Source: Porticoccaceae bacterium UBA4026 (GTDB lineage: Bacteria > Pseudomonadota > Gammaproteobacteria > Pseudomonadales > Porticoccaceae). From it: DNA of 61,428 nt. The stretch is taken from contig DGAQ01000048.1 in the NCBI GenBank assembly GCA_002382445.1, positions 19,328 to 80,755 of the forward strand, read 5' to 3'. Made by a program: the position numbers and the translations under genes. Below, piece after piece: positions 34,664 through 43,987 of this stretch. The stretch's first letter is position 1. Every line of letters starts with the position of its first letter. The notes under the pieces are model-generated. The model made no database searches, was not told where the DNA came from, and was given only the letters and a program-made list of their open reading frames with translations.

Positions 34664-36753
34664 TGACTGCGCATTGGCTACAACCGCTTCTAAAACCTGC
34701 GTCGATTGCCGTGTTAGGCGCCTCGCAAAAGAGCGGTACAGTAGGTAATGAGATTATTGTTAATTTACGTAAGGGTGGTTTTCAGGGTGAAATTTACGCG
34801 GTCAATCCCGGCTATGAAAGGGTCGAAAATCTGCCCTGTTACCCTAGCTTAGTTGATCTTCCAGAACGGCCAGAGCAGGTCATATTCGCGATTAGTGATG
34901 AGCGTATTGAGGCGGCGCTAGATGATGTTATCGCACTGGGTATTCCTGCCTGCACTATTTTTTCCGCTTTAATTCTCTCTAATGATAGGACCCCAAACTT
35001 AAAACAACGCATTGCTCGCAAAGCGCAAGCGGCGGGCCTGTTGATTGCAGGCGCCAACGGGATGGGTTTTTACAATATTCGTGATCGGGTGCTCGCCGGC
35101 GGATTTGATACTCGCGACCACCCATTCCCCGGTAATGTGACACTGATTAGTCAGTCGGGTGCTGGTATGTCTGGCATTGTCGATTGTGAAGAGCGAATTC
35201 AATTCAATTTTGCGGTTTCCAGTGGCTATGAGTTGACCGTGTCGATGGAAGATTATCTTGACTATGCGTTAGATCTTCCAGAAACGCGTGTCGTGGGATT
35301 ATTTTTAGAGACTAGCCGCTACCCTAACAAGCTAATACAGGCGTTCAAAAAAGCGAATCAGCGCAACATTCCCATCGTTGTACTTAAGGTTGGGCGGACT
35401 AATTTAGCCGCTGAGCTAGCAGTCTCGCATTCCGGCGCACTTGCAGGTAATGATAAATGCTACGACGCGCTGTTCCACAATTATGGCGTGCAGCGGGTGG
35501 AGGATATGGACCAACTGGCTGCGACGCTTATTATGTTTGCGCAGACCAATTTAACTGCCGCTGGTGGTCTGGTTTGTCTGCATGATTCGGGTGGGCAGAG
35601 GCAGTTAATTATTGACCTTGCCGATCGATTGAGCGTGCACTTAACTGACCTTCAAAATACTACTTTAAATCAACTAGAGCGATTACTTGACCCCGGATTG
35701 CCTGCGGTTAATCCACTTGATGGCTGGGGCGCTGGGGGTACTGATGCGCCAATAAAAATGGCCGCCTGCTTCACCACGCTATTAATGGATTCTGGTGCGG
35801 CTCTTGGTGCTGTGTTCCATGATCGCGGGCCCAATAGCAAGGTTTATGAACCCTATCTTGATTATTTATATCAAGCGCAGAGTGCTACCGGCAAGCCGGT
35901 TTTTCTCGTAGCCAATAGGCAAGGTAGTGGTAGCGATCAATTAGCCATAACGTCTACGCATCAAGGGTTTCCGGTAATTGACGGAGCCACTCAATTTCTG
36001 GTTGGTGCTCGCTGTCTGCTGAACTATAGAGACTTCCAGTTGCGAGAGCCTAGTCAGGTTGACAATCTTGATCAGGATAAGTGTGAGTATTGGCGCGCGC
36101 GGTTGCGGTCTGAAAATAGGGTGTCAGAAACCTTGGCCAGCCAATGCTTGGCAGACTTGGGAATTCCTATGCTGCAGAGTGTCTTGGTGAGTAACCAAGA
36201 TGAATTGCAATCGGCAGCCGCTACAGTAGGGTTTCCTTTAGTGCTCAAAACTGCAAAACTGGGCATAGATCACAAATCTAATGTCGGTGGGGTGTTTTTA
36301 AACATCCTCAATGAATCCCAGTTATTAGGTGCCTACATCGATATGACTGAACGGCTTGGGCCACAAGCGATGATCGCCCCCATGGTGAATTCAGACGGTA
36401 TTGAGATGATTTTAGGGATTAGTCGAGACGATCAGTTTGGGCCCACGGTGGTGGTTGGGTTTGGCGGCATGTACGCTGAGGTACTCGCCGATGTTAGCGT
36501 ACTGATGCCGCCCTTTGACTCAGCAACTGTGAAAAGGGCACTGCAAAGTCTGGCCATGTACGAACTTTTGGTTGGGCCCAGAGGCGCATCTAAACTAGCT
36601 ATTGATAGTTATTGTGAGGCAGCAGTAACACTATCACTTTTCGCTGTGGTCTTGGCAGATACGATGGTCGAGGTTGATATTAATCCAATAAAATTGAGTG
36701 TTGATGGATGCCTGGGTTTGGATGCCATGATGGTGTTGTCAGAGCAGGACTAA
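34663..36753 (+). CDS. NDP-forming acyl-CoA synthetase (acetate-CoA ligase family)
   Basis: 696 residues with fused alpha and beta parts: CoA-binding Rossmann domain (SIAVLGASQKSGTVGNEI, residue ~13), succinyl-CoA-ligase-like domains with the phosphohistidine region AVSHSGALAGND near residue 250, and an ATP-grasp domain from about residue 480 (FPLVLKTAKLGIDHKS; VEVDINPIKLS at the end). The family interconverts an acid plus CoA and nucleotide with acyl-CoA. It is translationally coupled to GcvT, so it belongs to the same pathway. With the acyl-CoA dehydrogenase at 28270 it suggests a CoA-thioester stage for the carbon skeleton. Acid substrate unknown. Confidence 0.9.
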   Translation: MTAHWLQPLLKPASIAVLGASQKSGTVGNEIIVNLRKGGFQGEIYAVNPGYERVENLPCYPSLVDLPERPEQVIFAISDERIEAALDDVIALGIPACTIFSALILSNDRTPNLKQRIARKAQAAGLLIAGANGMGFYNIRDRVLAGGFDTRDHPFPGNVTLISQSGAGMSGIVDCEERIQFNFAVSSGYELTVSMEDYLDYALDLPETRVVGLFLETSRYPNKLIQAFKKANQRNIPIVVLKVGRTNLAAELAVSHSGALAGNDKCYDALFHNYGVQRVEDMDQLAATLIMFAQTNLTAAGGLVCLHDSGGQRQLIIDLADRLSVHLTDLQNTTLNQLERLLDPGLPAVNPLDGWGAGGTDAPIKMAACFTTLLMDSGAALGAVFHDRGPNSKVYEPYLDYLYQAQSATGKPVFLVANRQGSGSDQLAITSTHQGFPVIDGATQFLVGARCLLNYRDFQLREPSQVDNLDQDKCEYWRARLRSENRVSETLASQCLADLGIPMLQSVLVSNQDELQSAAATVGFPLVLKTAKLGIDHKSNVGGVFLNILNESQLLGAYIDMTERLGPQAMIAPMVNSDGIEMILGISRDDQFGPTVVVGFGGMYAEVLADVSVLMPPFDSATVKRALQSLAMYELLVGPRGASKLAIDSYCEAAVTLSLFAVVLADTMVEVDINPIKLSVDGCLGLDAMMVLSEQD

Positions 36754-36778
36754 ATGGGCATAAATTGGGAAAATCATA

Positions 36779-38158
36779 ATGAACTTTGCTGCCGAGTCAG
36801 AACTAAAAACATTTATCAAAAAACACCCAGAGATCAAAATGCTGGAGGTACTAATGCCAGACATGAACGGCATTGTTCGTTGCAAGCGTATCCCTGCTAG
36901 GGAGTTTGCGACCTTTTTTCGCGAGGGTGTTAAGGGCCCGGCGTCGACCGTTTTACTCAATGTGCTAGGTGAGTTTTGCGATGAGGTAGACTTTGCCAAT
37001 CTAGAGGGTGATCCAGATAAATTAATTCATCCGATCGCCAACACGCTGGCTCCGGTTACCTGGTTAAAATCTGATACAGCGCAAGTGCTGGCTACCTTTA
37101 CAGAGTTGGATGGCAGCCCAGCAATGTTTGATTGCCGAAATATACTGATTAAAGCTCTGGAACATCTACAAGCAATGGGTTTAACTCCGATTGTTGCGAC
37201 AGAACTCGAATTTTATTTAATTAAGAGCGGCGATGCTGCGATACCAGAGCCACTTTTGTCCAAGGTGCCAGGAACTAACATTGAGCAATCTGGTATTCAA
37301 TACGCAATGCAGGAAGATCTGTGGGATAACGATGATTTCCTTGAGGATGTACGACTAGCCTGTGAAGCACAAAATGTGCCCATGACCACAGTGCATTCAG
37401 AGTTTTCGCCGGGGCAGTTTGAAATTAATCTACATCATGTGGATAATCCGGTCACCGCTTGTGATCACGCCGTACTCCTTAAACGCATTATCAAAGGGGT
37501 GGCGCGACAGTACGGCATGGCGGCAACCTTTATGGCCAAACCCTTTATGGATATCGCAGGCAGTGGATTGCATGTCCATTTCAGTTTGTATGATGGTAAC
37601 GGTGTAAATGTATTTGCCGGCTCAGACTCATCTGAAGTGCCGCCAATTTCAGATAAACTGCGCCATGCTATAGGTGGTTTGGCCAAAACTATGGCTGAGG
37701 CGATGGCCATCTTTGCGCCTAATGCCAATTCTTATCGACGCCTCATCCCGGGTAATCATGCACCCTTAACGCCCAACTGGGGCTATAACCATCGAGATGT
37801 AGCCTTGCGTATTCCGGTATCTGGAGATAAAGATCGCCGAGTTGAGCACAGAGTTGCAGGAGCAGACGCCAATCCCTACCTTGTCATGACCGCTCTCGTT
37901 GCCGGGGTGCACCATGGTATCAGTCATGGTTGCGATCCTGGCGAGATGGTGCCTGAAGGTTTTGAAGTGGAAGAGGCGATCACTCTACCAAGAATCTGGT
38001 CGTTGGCTCTGGATAAGTTTGATAGCGCGACTGTTCTCCCTCAATATCTGGGCGAAGAGTACTGCCGTCTGTTTGGTACGGTTCGTCGAGGGGAATGCGA
38101 GCAGTTCTCTGCGCAGGTGTCGAATATTGATTATGATTGGTATTTGCGGTCTATGTGA
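36779..38158 (+). CDS. puuA: glutamine-synthetase-family ligase, PuuA-like gamma-glutamylpolyamine synthetase
   Basis: 459 residues. The N-terminal beta-grasp begins EVLMPDMNGIVRCKRIP, the form seen in PuuA rather than in nitrogen-assimilating GlnA. Catalytic-domain landmarks: VATELEFYLI near residue 140, SEFSPGQFEINLHH near residue 205, GSGLHVHFSL near residue 263, and NSYRRLIPGNHAP near residue 318. There is no adenylylation tyrosine motif like GlnA. The expected reaction is ATP-dependent attachment of glutamate to a primary amine of putrescine or a related amine. It lies 25 bases after the acyl-CoA synthetase gene. Amine specificity cannot be read from sequence. Confidence 0.85.
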   Translation: MNFAAESELKTFIKKHPEIKMLEVLMPDMNGIVRCKRIPAREFATFFREGVKGPASTVLLNVLGEFCDEVDFANLEGDPDKLIHPIANTLAPVTWLKSDTAQVLATFTELDGSPAMFDCRNILIKALEHLQAMGLTPIVATELEFYLIKSGDAAIPEPLLSKVPGTNIEQSGIQYAMQEDLWDNDDFLEDVRLACEAQNVPMTTVHSEFSPGQFEINLHHVDNPVTACDHAVLLKRIIKGVARQYGMAATFMAKPFMDIAGSGLHVHFSLYDGNGVNVFAGSDSSEVPPISDKLRHAIGGLAKTMAEAMAIFAPNANSYRRLIPGNHAPLTPNWGYNHRDVALRIPVSGDKDRRVEHRVAGADANPYLVMTALVAGVHHGISHGCDPGEMVPEGFEVEEAITLPRIWSLALDKFDSATVLPQYLGEEYCRLFGTVRRGECEQFSAQVSNIDYDWYLRSM

Positions 38159-38204
38159 TCACTTCCGATGAATCATGTTAGATGCTAGTCGAAAAATTAA
38201 ACAA

Positions 38205-38248
38205 TCATTTAATTAGCTATATGCTCATTTAACTAATTATTGTATAGT
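38205..38248 (+). promoter_or_regulatory. promoter region with direct repeats, shared with the 45.1-kb promoter
   Basis: TCATTTAATTA (38205) and TCATTTAACTA (38225) are 11-base direct repeats exactly 20 bases apart. The element TTTAATTAGCTATATGC at 38208-38224 recurs at 45142-45158 with one mismatch. TATAGT at 38243-38248 is a plausible -10, also present in the other promoter (TATAGTGTT). This likely controls the Rieske operon. Confidence 0.6.
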
Positions 38249-38300
38249 ATTGTTCAAGCGCAATAACCCTTTTAATAAAGCCGAAATTCAGGTTGCTACT

Positions 38301-39560
38301 ATGAAATTTATCGCTACAGACGTGACTGATACTAAAGAGAGAATGATCGGCAAGGCCAGCGCCCAACTGGGCAAACCTGGGTTTGCTATCGATCCTTATT
38401 TCTATCGTTCTCATGTGACCTATCAAGCTGAATTAGAAAATATTATTTTCAAAAGCTGGCTTTATGCCGGCCACATTAGTCAAATCGCAAAAAAAGGTGA
38501 CTACTTTTTGTTCGATATCGGTGAAGATTCAATCATCATCAGTCGAGACAATAAGGGTGAAGTTGGAGCCATGCACAATATTTGCCGGCACCGCGGCGCC
38601 CGCGTTTGTGAGGAGCCAAGCGGCAATCGCAAAGCCTTTATTTGCCCTTATCACGGCTGGGCCTACGGTAATGATGGCAAGCTGAAGTCGGCCCGAGACA
38701 TGGATCATAGAAAGGGCTTTAATTGTAAGGACTATTCGCTAAAAGCCGTACGTTTTGTGGTTTTTCAGGGGATGATATTTATTAACTGTGACCCAGATGC
38801 GCCAGATTTTGCTGCGCCACTAGAAAATATTAGGACCCAATTAGGTGCCTATGATCTTGAAAATGCCAAGGTAGCAGAACGCAAGACCTATCGCATTGAT
38901 GCTAACTGGAAGCTGGTTTTAGAAAACTATCTGGAGTGTTATCACTGCGCTAGTTCTCACAATCAATACGCCAAACTCCATACCCTTGAGGCCCCCTTTG
39001 AAAAGGTGAAGCCTATTAATGAGGCTATGTGGGCTAGAGCCGCAGAGATGACCGGCGTCCCTGGTATAGCAGAGGAATACTATGGTTATTACAACGATGC
39101 CGCAGCCTTTGGCGCCTGTTCTTACCACAGTCGTTATGCCCTTTACGAGGGTTGTAAAACCGGCAGTAAAGATGGGCAGCCGGTAGCGCCATTAATGGGT
39201 CACATGAAGGGTTTTGATGGTGGGGTCGGTGATTTCCAGATGGGTCCTCTCACGTTTATGCTCAATTACCCAGATCACTGCGTGCTCTATCGTTTTATTC
39301 CAAGAGGCATTACTAAAACAGACATGGAGTTGGTTTGGTATGTTAATGGCGATGCTGAGGAAGGCGTTGATTACGACAAAGATAAAGTTGTTTGGCTTTG
39401 GCATCACACAAGCTTAGAAGATGAATACATTATTTCGCGCAATAATGAGGGAGTGAACTCTCAGTTCTTTGAGCCGGGCCCCTATCATCCCGAATATGAG
39501 GATACTCTTATGGAATTTATCCGCTGGTATATGACGGCGATTGCTGGACTTAAGTCGTAA
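38301..39560 (+). CDS. Rieske non-haem iron oxygenase alpha subunit, quaternary-amine type
   Basis: 419 residues. The Rieske [2Fe-2S] site is CRHRGARVCEEPSGN followed by CPYHGWAYG (CxH...CxxH) near residues 95-120. The mononuclear iron domain has ENYLECYHCASSH near residue 215. As I recall the family, Glu in ECYHC at the bridging position is shared with CntA, GbcA, choline monooxygenase and stachydrine demethylase, all acting on quaternary ammonium compounds; most ring-hydroxylating oxygenases have Asp. Oxidative demethylation of such a substrate releases formaldehyde. It needs a reductase; none adjoins, but the pair at 2527-4117 could serve. ATG 38301 is chosen; the frame extends upstream into the promoter through a TTG at 38250. 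Confidence 0.9.
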   Translation: MKFIATDVTDTKERMIGKASAQLGKPGFAIDPYFYRSHVTYQAELENIIFKSWLYAGHISQIAKKGDYFLFDIGEDSIIISRDNKGEVGAMHNICRHRGARVCEEPSGNRKAFICPYHGWAYGNDGKLKSARDMDHRKGFNCKDYSLKAVRFVVFQGMIFINCDPDAPDFAAPLENIRTQLGAYDLENAKVAERKTYRIDANWKLVLENYLECYHCASSHNQYAKLHTLEAPFEKVKPINEAMWARAAEMTGVPGIAEEYYGYYNDAAAFGACSYHSRYALYEGCKTGSKDGQPVAPLMGHMKGFDGGVGDFQMGPLTFMLNYPDHCVLYRFIPRGITKTDMELVWYVNGDAEEGVDYDKDKVVWLWHHTSLEDEYIISRNNEGVNSQFFEPGPYHPEYEDTLMEFIRWYMTAIAGLKS

Positions 39561-39583
39561 CCAATTGAGAAGGGGCTCTATTG

Positions 39584-40867
39584 ATGCTTTTAAAATTTAG
39601 TGCTGACACAAAAGAGCACGCCCCATCTTATTATGCGGCGACGGCCAATTGTCTGACCGATTATCCCGAGCTTGAAGGTCAAATAGACGCTGATGTTGCC
39701 ATTGTCGGTGCTGGTTTTAGCGGTGTTGCAACAGCGGTGGAGCTTAGTGAGCGTGGTTATAAAGTTGTTCTGCTCGAGTCCAATCGAATTGGTTGGGGGG
39801 CTACAGGGCGCAATGGCGGTCAGATTATTGGTGGCTATGGACAAAACCCGAGTGCCTTTCGCTCGAACATCGGTAGCGAGGGTGTTGATATTGTTGAAAA
39901 TATGGGCGTCGAGTGCGTTGATATAATTAGACAACGCATTGAAAAATACGACATTGACTGTGATCTCAAGTGGGGTTACTGCGAAGTTGGCTTAAAAAAA
40001 CGTCACCTTAAATCTTACCAACAGTGGGCTGAAACAGATCCGGCCATGCAGTTGTTAGATCGCGACCAGATTAAAGAGTACGTCAATTCAGAGATCTACT
40101 TGGGTGGATACTACCGCAAAGACTGGGGGCATATTCATCCCCTTAACCTATGTATTGGCGAAGCTAAGGTTGCTCAGTCTTTGGGTGCTAAAATTTTCGA
40201 GCACTCTCGAGTAACTAGTATTACCTATGGCGAAAATCCTGCCGTGCACACCGAAAAAGGCAGCGTAAAAGCAGGTCATGTGATTTTGTGTGGCAATGCC
40301 TATATGGGGAATTTGGTCCCTTACTTAGATGCTCGAGTACTTCCAGCAACCAGCTGTATTATTGGCACCGAGCCGCTTTCGGATGAGCAATTACAGCAAA
40401 CGATGGTTCGGGATGTTGCCGTTTGTGACTCCAGAACTGCATTAGATTATTACCGCCTTTCGGCAGACAAAAGACTTTTATTTGGCGGTCTCTCTAACTA
40501 TTCAGGTCTAGAGCCTGCCAATGCTAAGGCCGTTATGCGAGATAAGATGATCAAGGTATTTCCCTCATTAAAGGATGTTAGAATTGATTATAGCTGGTCC
40601 GGTAAAATGGGGATCAGCGTGCGTCGCATGCCGCAAATTGGTCGTATTGAAAATAGTAATGTTCTCTATGCCAGTGGTTATTCTGGTCATGGGGTTGCTC
40701 CAACACATATGACAGGGCGGTTGCTGGCTGAGGCGGTTGATGGTGATACCCATCGGTTTGATATCATGAATAAAATGTTTCACCTTCCTTGGCCGGGCGG
40801 TAAATTACTGCGCAGACCGGCCATGGCAGTGGGTATGATGTTTTATAAAACGCTCGATGCGTTGTAA
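39584..40867 (+). CDS. puuB: PuuB-like FAD-dependent amine oxidase
   Basis: 427 residues of the DAO/GlpO superfamily, resembling gamma-glutamylputrescine oxidase and the glycine/sarcosine oxidases. N-terminal APSYYAAT is a PuuB-like start, then the FAD fold ADVAIVGAGFSGVATAVEL near residue 36 and GWGATGRNGGQIIGGYG near residue 70. C-terminal YASGYSGHGVAPTHMTG near residue 365 is the second FAD motif. It lies 24 bases after the Rieske gene in the same operon and is the same length as the oxidase at 45220. Expected action is oxidation of a gamma-glutamylated diamine to the aldehyde; a direct secondary amine substrate is an alternative. Confidence 0.85.
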   Translation: MLLKFSADTKEHAPSYYAATANCLTDYPELEGQIDADVAIVGAGFSGVATAVELSERGYKVVLLESNRIGWGATGRNGGQIIGGYGQNPSAFRSNIGSEGVDIVENMGVECVDIIRQRIEKYDIDCDLKWGYCEVGLKKRHLKSYQQWAETDPAMQLLDRDQIKEYVNSEIYLGGYYRKDWGHIHPLNLCIGEAKVAQSLGAKIFEHSRVTSITYGENPAVHTEKGSVKAGHVILCGNAYMGNLVPYLDARVLPATSCIIGTEPLSDEQLQQTMVRDVAVCDSRTALDYYRLSADKRLLFGGLSNYSGLEPANAKAVMRDKMIKVFPSLKDVRIDYSWSGKMGISVRRMPQIGRIENSNVLYASGYSGHGVAPTHMTGRLLAEAVDGDTHRFDIMNKMFHLPWPGGKLLRRPAMAVGMMFYKTLDAL

Positions 40868-40875
40868 ACCGAAGG

Positions 40876-41586
40876 ATGACTAAACAGGTATTGATATTCT
40901 TGCATATGGATGATGAACATCCTGGTTATATCGGGCATTATCTTAAGCGCAACAATATCCCCTACCGAATTGTTCGTGGTTATCAGGGCGATCCCATACC
41001 CACCTTAGATGAATCGATGGCAGGGTTGGTGTTCATGGGGGGTATCATGAGCGCGAATGACGATATTCCTTGGATTAAGCAAGAAATTGAACTGATCCGA
41101 GAGGCGCTTGATAACAATGTCTCGCTGCTCGGCCACTGTTTGGGTGGTCAGTTGATTACGGTGGCTTTGGGTTATGAGGTAACGGCCAATCCGGTGGAAG
41201 AGGTGGGTTGGCACTACTGTCATAAGCAACCTGGCCGCCACACGGAAGATTGGTTGGGTGATCTTGACGACACTTTTATTATGTTTCACTGGCATTTGGA
41301 GACTTTTGCTTTACCGGCGGAGGCACAGCTTTTGTTTTCATCTGAGCACTGTCACAACCAAGCCTATTGTTATGGTGACAATGTTCTTGCGATGCAAGGC
41401 CATGTTGAGATGACTGAACCTATACTGGTTGAGTGGATAACTCAGTGGAAAAGTGTTCTCATCGATCAAAGCCCCAGTGTGCAGAATTACGTACAGATAA
41501 ATGAACAATTGAAGGCAAATATTACTGCTTTAAATGAGGTCGCTGAGCAACTTTATCAGCGCTGGGCTTCCACGCTCGCCCTTTAA
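40876..41586 (+). CDS. class I glutamine amidotransferase-like hydrolase
   Basis: 236 residues of the GMP-synthase-like GATase1 family. The nucleophile elbow is LLGHCLGGQ near residue 90, with the catalytic His in MFHWHLETF near residue 140. No synthetase domain is fused. The setting after PuuA- and PuuB-like genes suggests the gamma-glutamyl-GABA hydrolase step, which is done by PuuD in Escherichia coli and by PauD-type amidotransferases in Pseudomonas. It differs from E. coli PuuD in sequence style, so the role is inferred from context. The start lies nine bases after the oxidase stop, with GAAGG unusually close to the ATG. Confidence 0.82.
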   Translation: MTKQVLIFLHMDDEHPGYIGHYLKRNNIPYRIVRGYQGDPIPTLDESMAGLVFMGGIMSANDDIPWIKQEIELIREALDNNVSLLGHCLGGQLITVALGYEVTANPVEEVGWHYCHKQPGRHTEDWLGDLDDTFIMFHWHLETFALPAEAQLLFSSEHCHNQAYCYGDNVLAMQGHVEMTEPILVEWITQWKSVLIDQSPSVQNYVQINEQLKANITALNEVAEQLYQRWASTLAL

Positions 41587-41604
41587 ATACTATAGGTGAG
41601 AAAA

Positions 41605-42990
41605 GTGAACAGTGACGGTTATAGAGACAAGTACAATCAACATCTCTTGCATCCTTGGGGAGATCTTTCTGCTCTAGGGGAAGATGATTCCACCTCGGTG
41701 ATTGTTCGCGGGGAGGGCGCCTACATATACGATGCTGAGGGCAATAGATTGCTCGACGGGCCAGCTGGTATGTGGTGCATGCAAACAGGATATGGCCGTC
41801 AAGAGATTGCCGACGCTGTTTCTAGACAAATCATGGATCTAAGTTATGCCACCTCATTCACGGTCATCAACAATCGAGAGGTTGAGCTAGCCGCACGGAT
41901 TGCTGCGCAGACTCCCGGTGATTTAAATCGAATCTATTTTACAACGGGTGGCTCCACAGCAGTCGACTCGGCTCTGCGTCTGTGCCAGTTAGCAAGCAAC
42001 ATCAAAGGCCAGCCTCAACGTAAGCATATCATCACTCGGGACAAGGCCTATCATGGAAGCACTTACTTATCGGCGTCGATAACCGGTAAAGAGCGCGATA
42101 AAAGCGCTATGGATATTATGCGCGATGGCATTCATTTTCTGTCTGCACCTTGCCATTATTATCACCCAGAGTTTGCCACCGAAGGATTGTTTTGTGACTT
42201 TCTGGTAGATCAACTAGAGCAAAAGATTTTAGAGATTGGTGCAGACAATATTATGTGTTTTATCGCCGAACCCATTTTGGCTAGCGGGGGTGTGATAGTA
42301 CCTCCGGCTGACTACAACTATCGTTGTTGGAAGATAGTTAAAAAATATGGAATTACCTATATCGCTGACGAGGTAGTAACTGCCTTTGGCCGCCTTGGGC
42401 ATTGGTTTTCCTCAGAGAAGGTGTTTGGCATAGTGCCTGATATTATTATTTTTGCCAAAGGTGTGACCTCTGGTTATATCCCCATGGGTGGCTATGCAGT
42501 GTCTGAAGCTTTCTTATCTAGCTTTAGTGGTGAAAACTCGAAGGGTTGCCTTTATTCTAATGGCTTTACCTGGTCTGGTAGCCCGGTTGCCTGTGCCGCA
42601 GCACTAGCGAGTTGGGATATTATTGAAAAAGAACATTTGCTCGACAGAGTCCTTGAAATTGGGCCTTATTTTCAACAGCAGTTGCGGTCCTTGTTGGATA
42701 TTCCTTTGGTGGGTAATGTCCGGGGCGAAGGGTTGATGGCCGCAGTGGAAATGACCATCGAGGGGCATAATGAGGCTGATTCGCTTGAAAAAGATTATGC
42801 CATTGGTGAAATGGTTGACCGACATTGCCAAAAGTTGGGCTTACTGGTCAGACCGTTCATTAATATATGTATTATATCTCCACCCCTTATTATCTCCCGC
42901 GAGCAGATTGATGATTTGGTATCGGCGCTACGCGGCGGACTTGAGCTAACCTTGGCTGATTTACGGCAACAGGGTGTCTGGGTAGATTAA
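41605..42990 (+). CDS. class III aminotransferase, SpuC-like
   Basis: About 461 residues, PLP-dependent class III (omega) aminotransferase. Visible: TTGGSTAVDSALRLC near residue 115, FIAEPILASGGVI near residue 215, ADEVVTAFGRLGHW near residue 253 and FAKGVTSGYIPMGG near residue 287, with the PLP Lys in the AKG segment. The N-terminus (HLLHPWGDLSALGED) matches the SpuC/putrescine-pyruvate type. GTG 41605 is preferred since AGGTGAG lies just upstream; GTG 41596 is possible. It would move an amino group from a diamine or from an aminoaldehyde-linked intermediate to pyruvate. Operon member between the amidotransferase and the agmatinase-family gene. Confidence 0.88.
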   Translation: MNSDGYRDKYNQHLLHPWGDLSALGEDDSTSVIVRGEGAYIYDAEGNRLLDGPAGMWCMQTGYGRQEIADAVSRQIMDLSYATSFTVINNREVELAARIAAQTPGDLNRIYFTTGGSTAVDSALRLCQLASNIKGQPQRKHIITRDKAYHGSTYLSASITGKERDKSAMDIMRDGIHFLSAPCHYYHPEFATEGLFCDFLVDQLEQKILEIGADNIMCFIAEPILASGGVIVPPADYNYRCWKIVKKYGITYIADEVVTAFGRLGHWFSSEKVFGIVPDIIIFAKGVTSGYIPMGGYAVSEAFLSSFSGENSKGCLYSNGFTWSGSPVACAAALASWDIIEKEHLLDRVLEIGPYFQQQLRSLLDIPLVGNVRGEGLMAAVEMTIEGHNEADSLEKDYAIGEMVDRHCQKLGLLVRPFINICIISPPLIISREQIDDLVSALRGGLELTLADLRQQGVWVD

Positions 42991-43042
42991 ACTGAAAAAA
43001 ACACTGTTGTGGCTAAAGCCAGCATTAAAGTAGGGATTTGAT

Positions 43043-43969
43043 ATGTCTGATAACGATTTTCCTAAGAGCGTCTCAATGTTCGCCAATGTGTACAGCTATA
43101 TGGGTCTACCCCTGTCACGTAACATTGAGTTAGCAGATGTTGTGGTCATGGGTATTCCCTACGATATGGGTACCACTGGTCGTGCCGGGGCGAGACAGGG
43201 CCCCCAGAGCGTGCGCTTGGCATCGGGAAACCTGCGTTGGGAAGAGAAACGCTGGCCCTGGCAATTTAATGCGATGGACAGACTCAATGTGATTGACTAT
43301 GGCGATCTGGAATTTAAACCTGGCGAATCAACCTCTATGATTGAAACAGTCATTGAGCATGTGGGAGCCATTCACGCCAAAGGTAAAAAAACGCTGTGCT
43401 TTGGCGGCGACCACTTTGTCACTCTACCCCTATTAAGAGCGGCGCATCAGTATCATGGGCCATTGGCCTTGGTGCATTTTGACGCCCATACCGACACCTA
43501 CACGCCAGAAGAAAATGGATCGCAAGAGTATGATCATGGCTGTATGTTCCACTACGCACCCAAAGAGGGGCTGATTGATCCTGCTCATTCAGTCCAAGTT
43601 GGCATTCGTACTGAATACAATACCCAGAGTCACCTATTTGAGGTCATAGATGCGGCTAGTGCCAATGATCTGTCCAGCGATGATATCGTTACTGCCATCA
43701 AACAGCGTGTGGGTGACATGCCTATCTATCTCACCTTCGACATCGACTGTCTTGATCCCGCCTATGCGCCGGGAACTGGCACGCCAGTAGTGGGAGGCAT
43801 CACTACCGATAGGGCTCTAAAGATAATTCGTGGGCTACAGGGTTTAAATATTGTTGGTGCGGATGTGGTCGAGGTCGCACCATCTTATGATCAGGCTGAA
43901 ATTACCGCTTTGGCCGCTGCCACCATCGGCTTAGAAATTCTTTATGTGATGGCTTCTCAAGTAGACTAA
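43043..43969 (+). CDS. speB: agmatinase/ureohydrolase family protein
   Basis: 308 residues of the arginase-agmatinase family, which hydrolyses a guanidino group to urea and an amine. Manganese-binding motifs are clear: GGDHFVTLPLL near residue 118, HFDAHTDTY near residue 145 and FDIDCLDPAYAPGTGTP near residue 233. The N-terminal GRAGARQGPQSVRLAS is typical of agmatinases. TAGGGA precedes the ATG. With agmatine it would yield putrescine for the surrounding enzymes; guanidinobutyrase or guanidinopropionase activity is equally possible. It is the last gene of the plus-strand operon and converges with the TetR-GNAT gene after 18 bases. Confidence 0.88.
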   Translation: MSDNDFPKSVSMFANVYSYMGLPLSRNIELADVVVMGIPYDMGTTGRAGARQGPQSVRLASGNLRWEEKRWPWQFNAMDRLNVIDYGDLEFKPGESTSMIETVIEHVGAIHAKGKKTLCFGGDHFVTLPLLRAAHQYHGPLALVHFDAHTDTYTPEENGSQEYDHGCMFHYAPKEGLIDPAHSVQVGIRTEYNTQSHLFEVIDAASANDLSSDDIVTAIKQRVGDMPIYLTFDIDCLDPAYAPGTGTPVVGGITTDRALKIIRGLQGLNIVGADVVEVAPSYDQAEITALAAATIGLEILYVMASQVD

Positions 43970-43987
43970 AGCGCCTGTCTCAAACGG

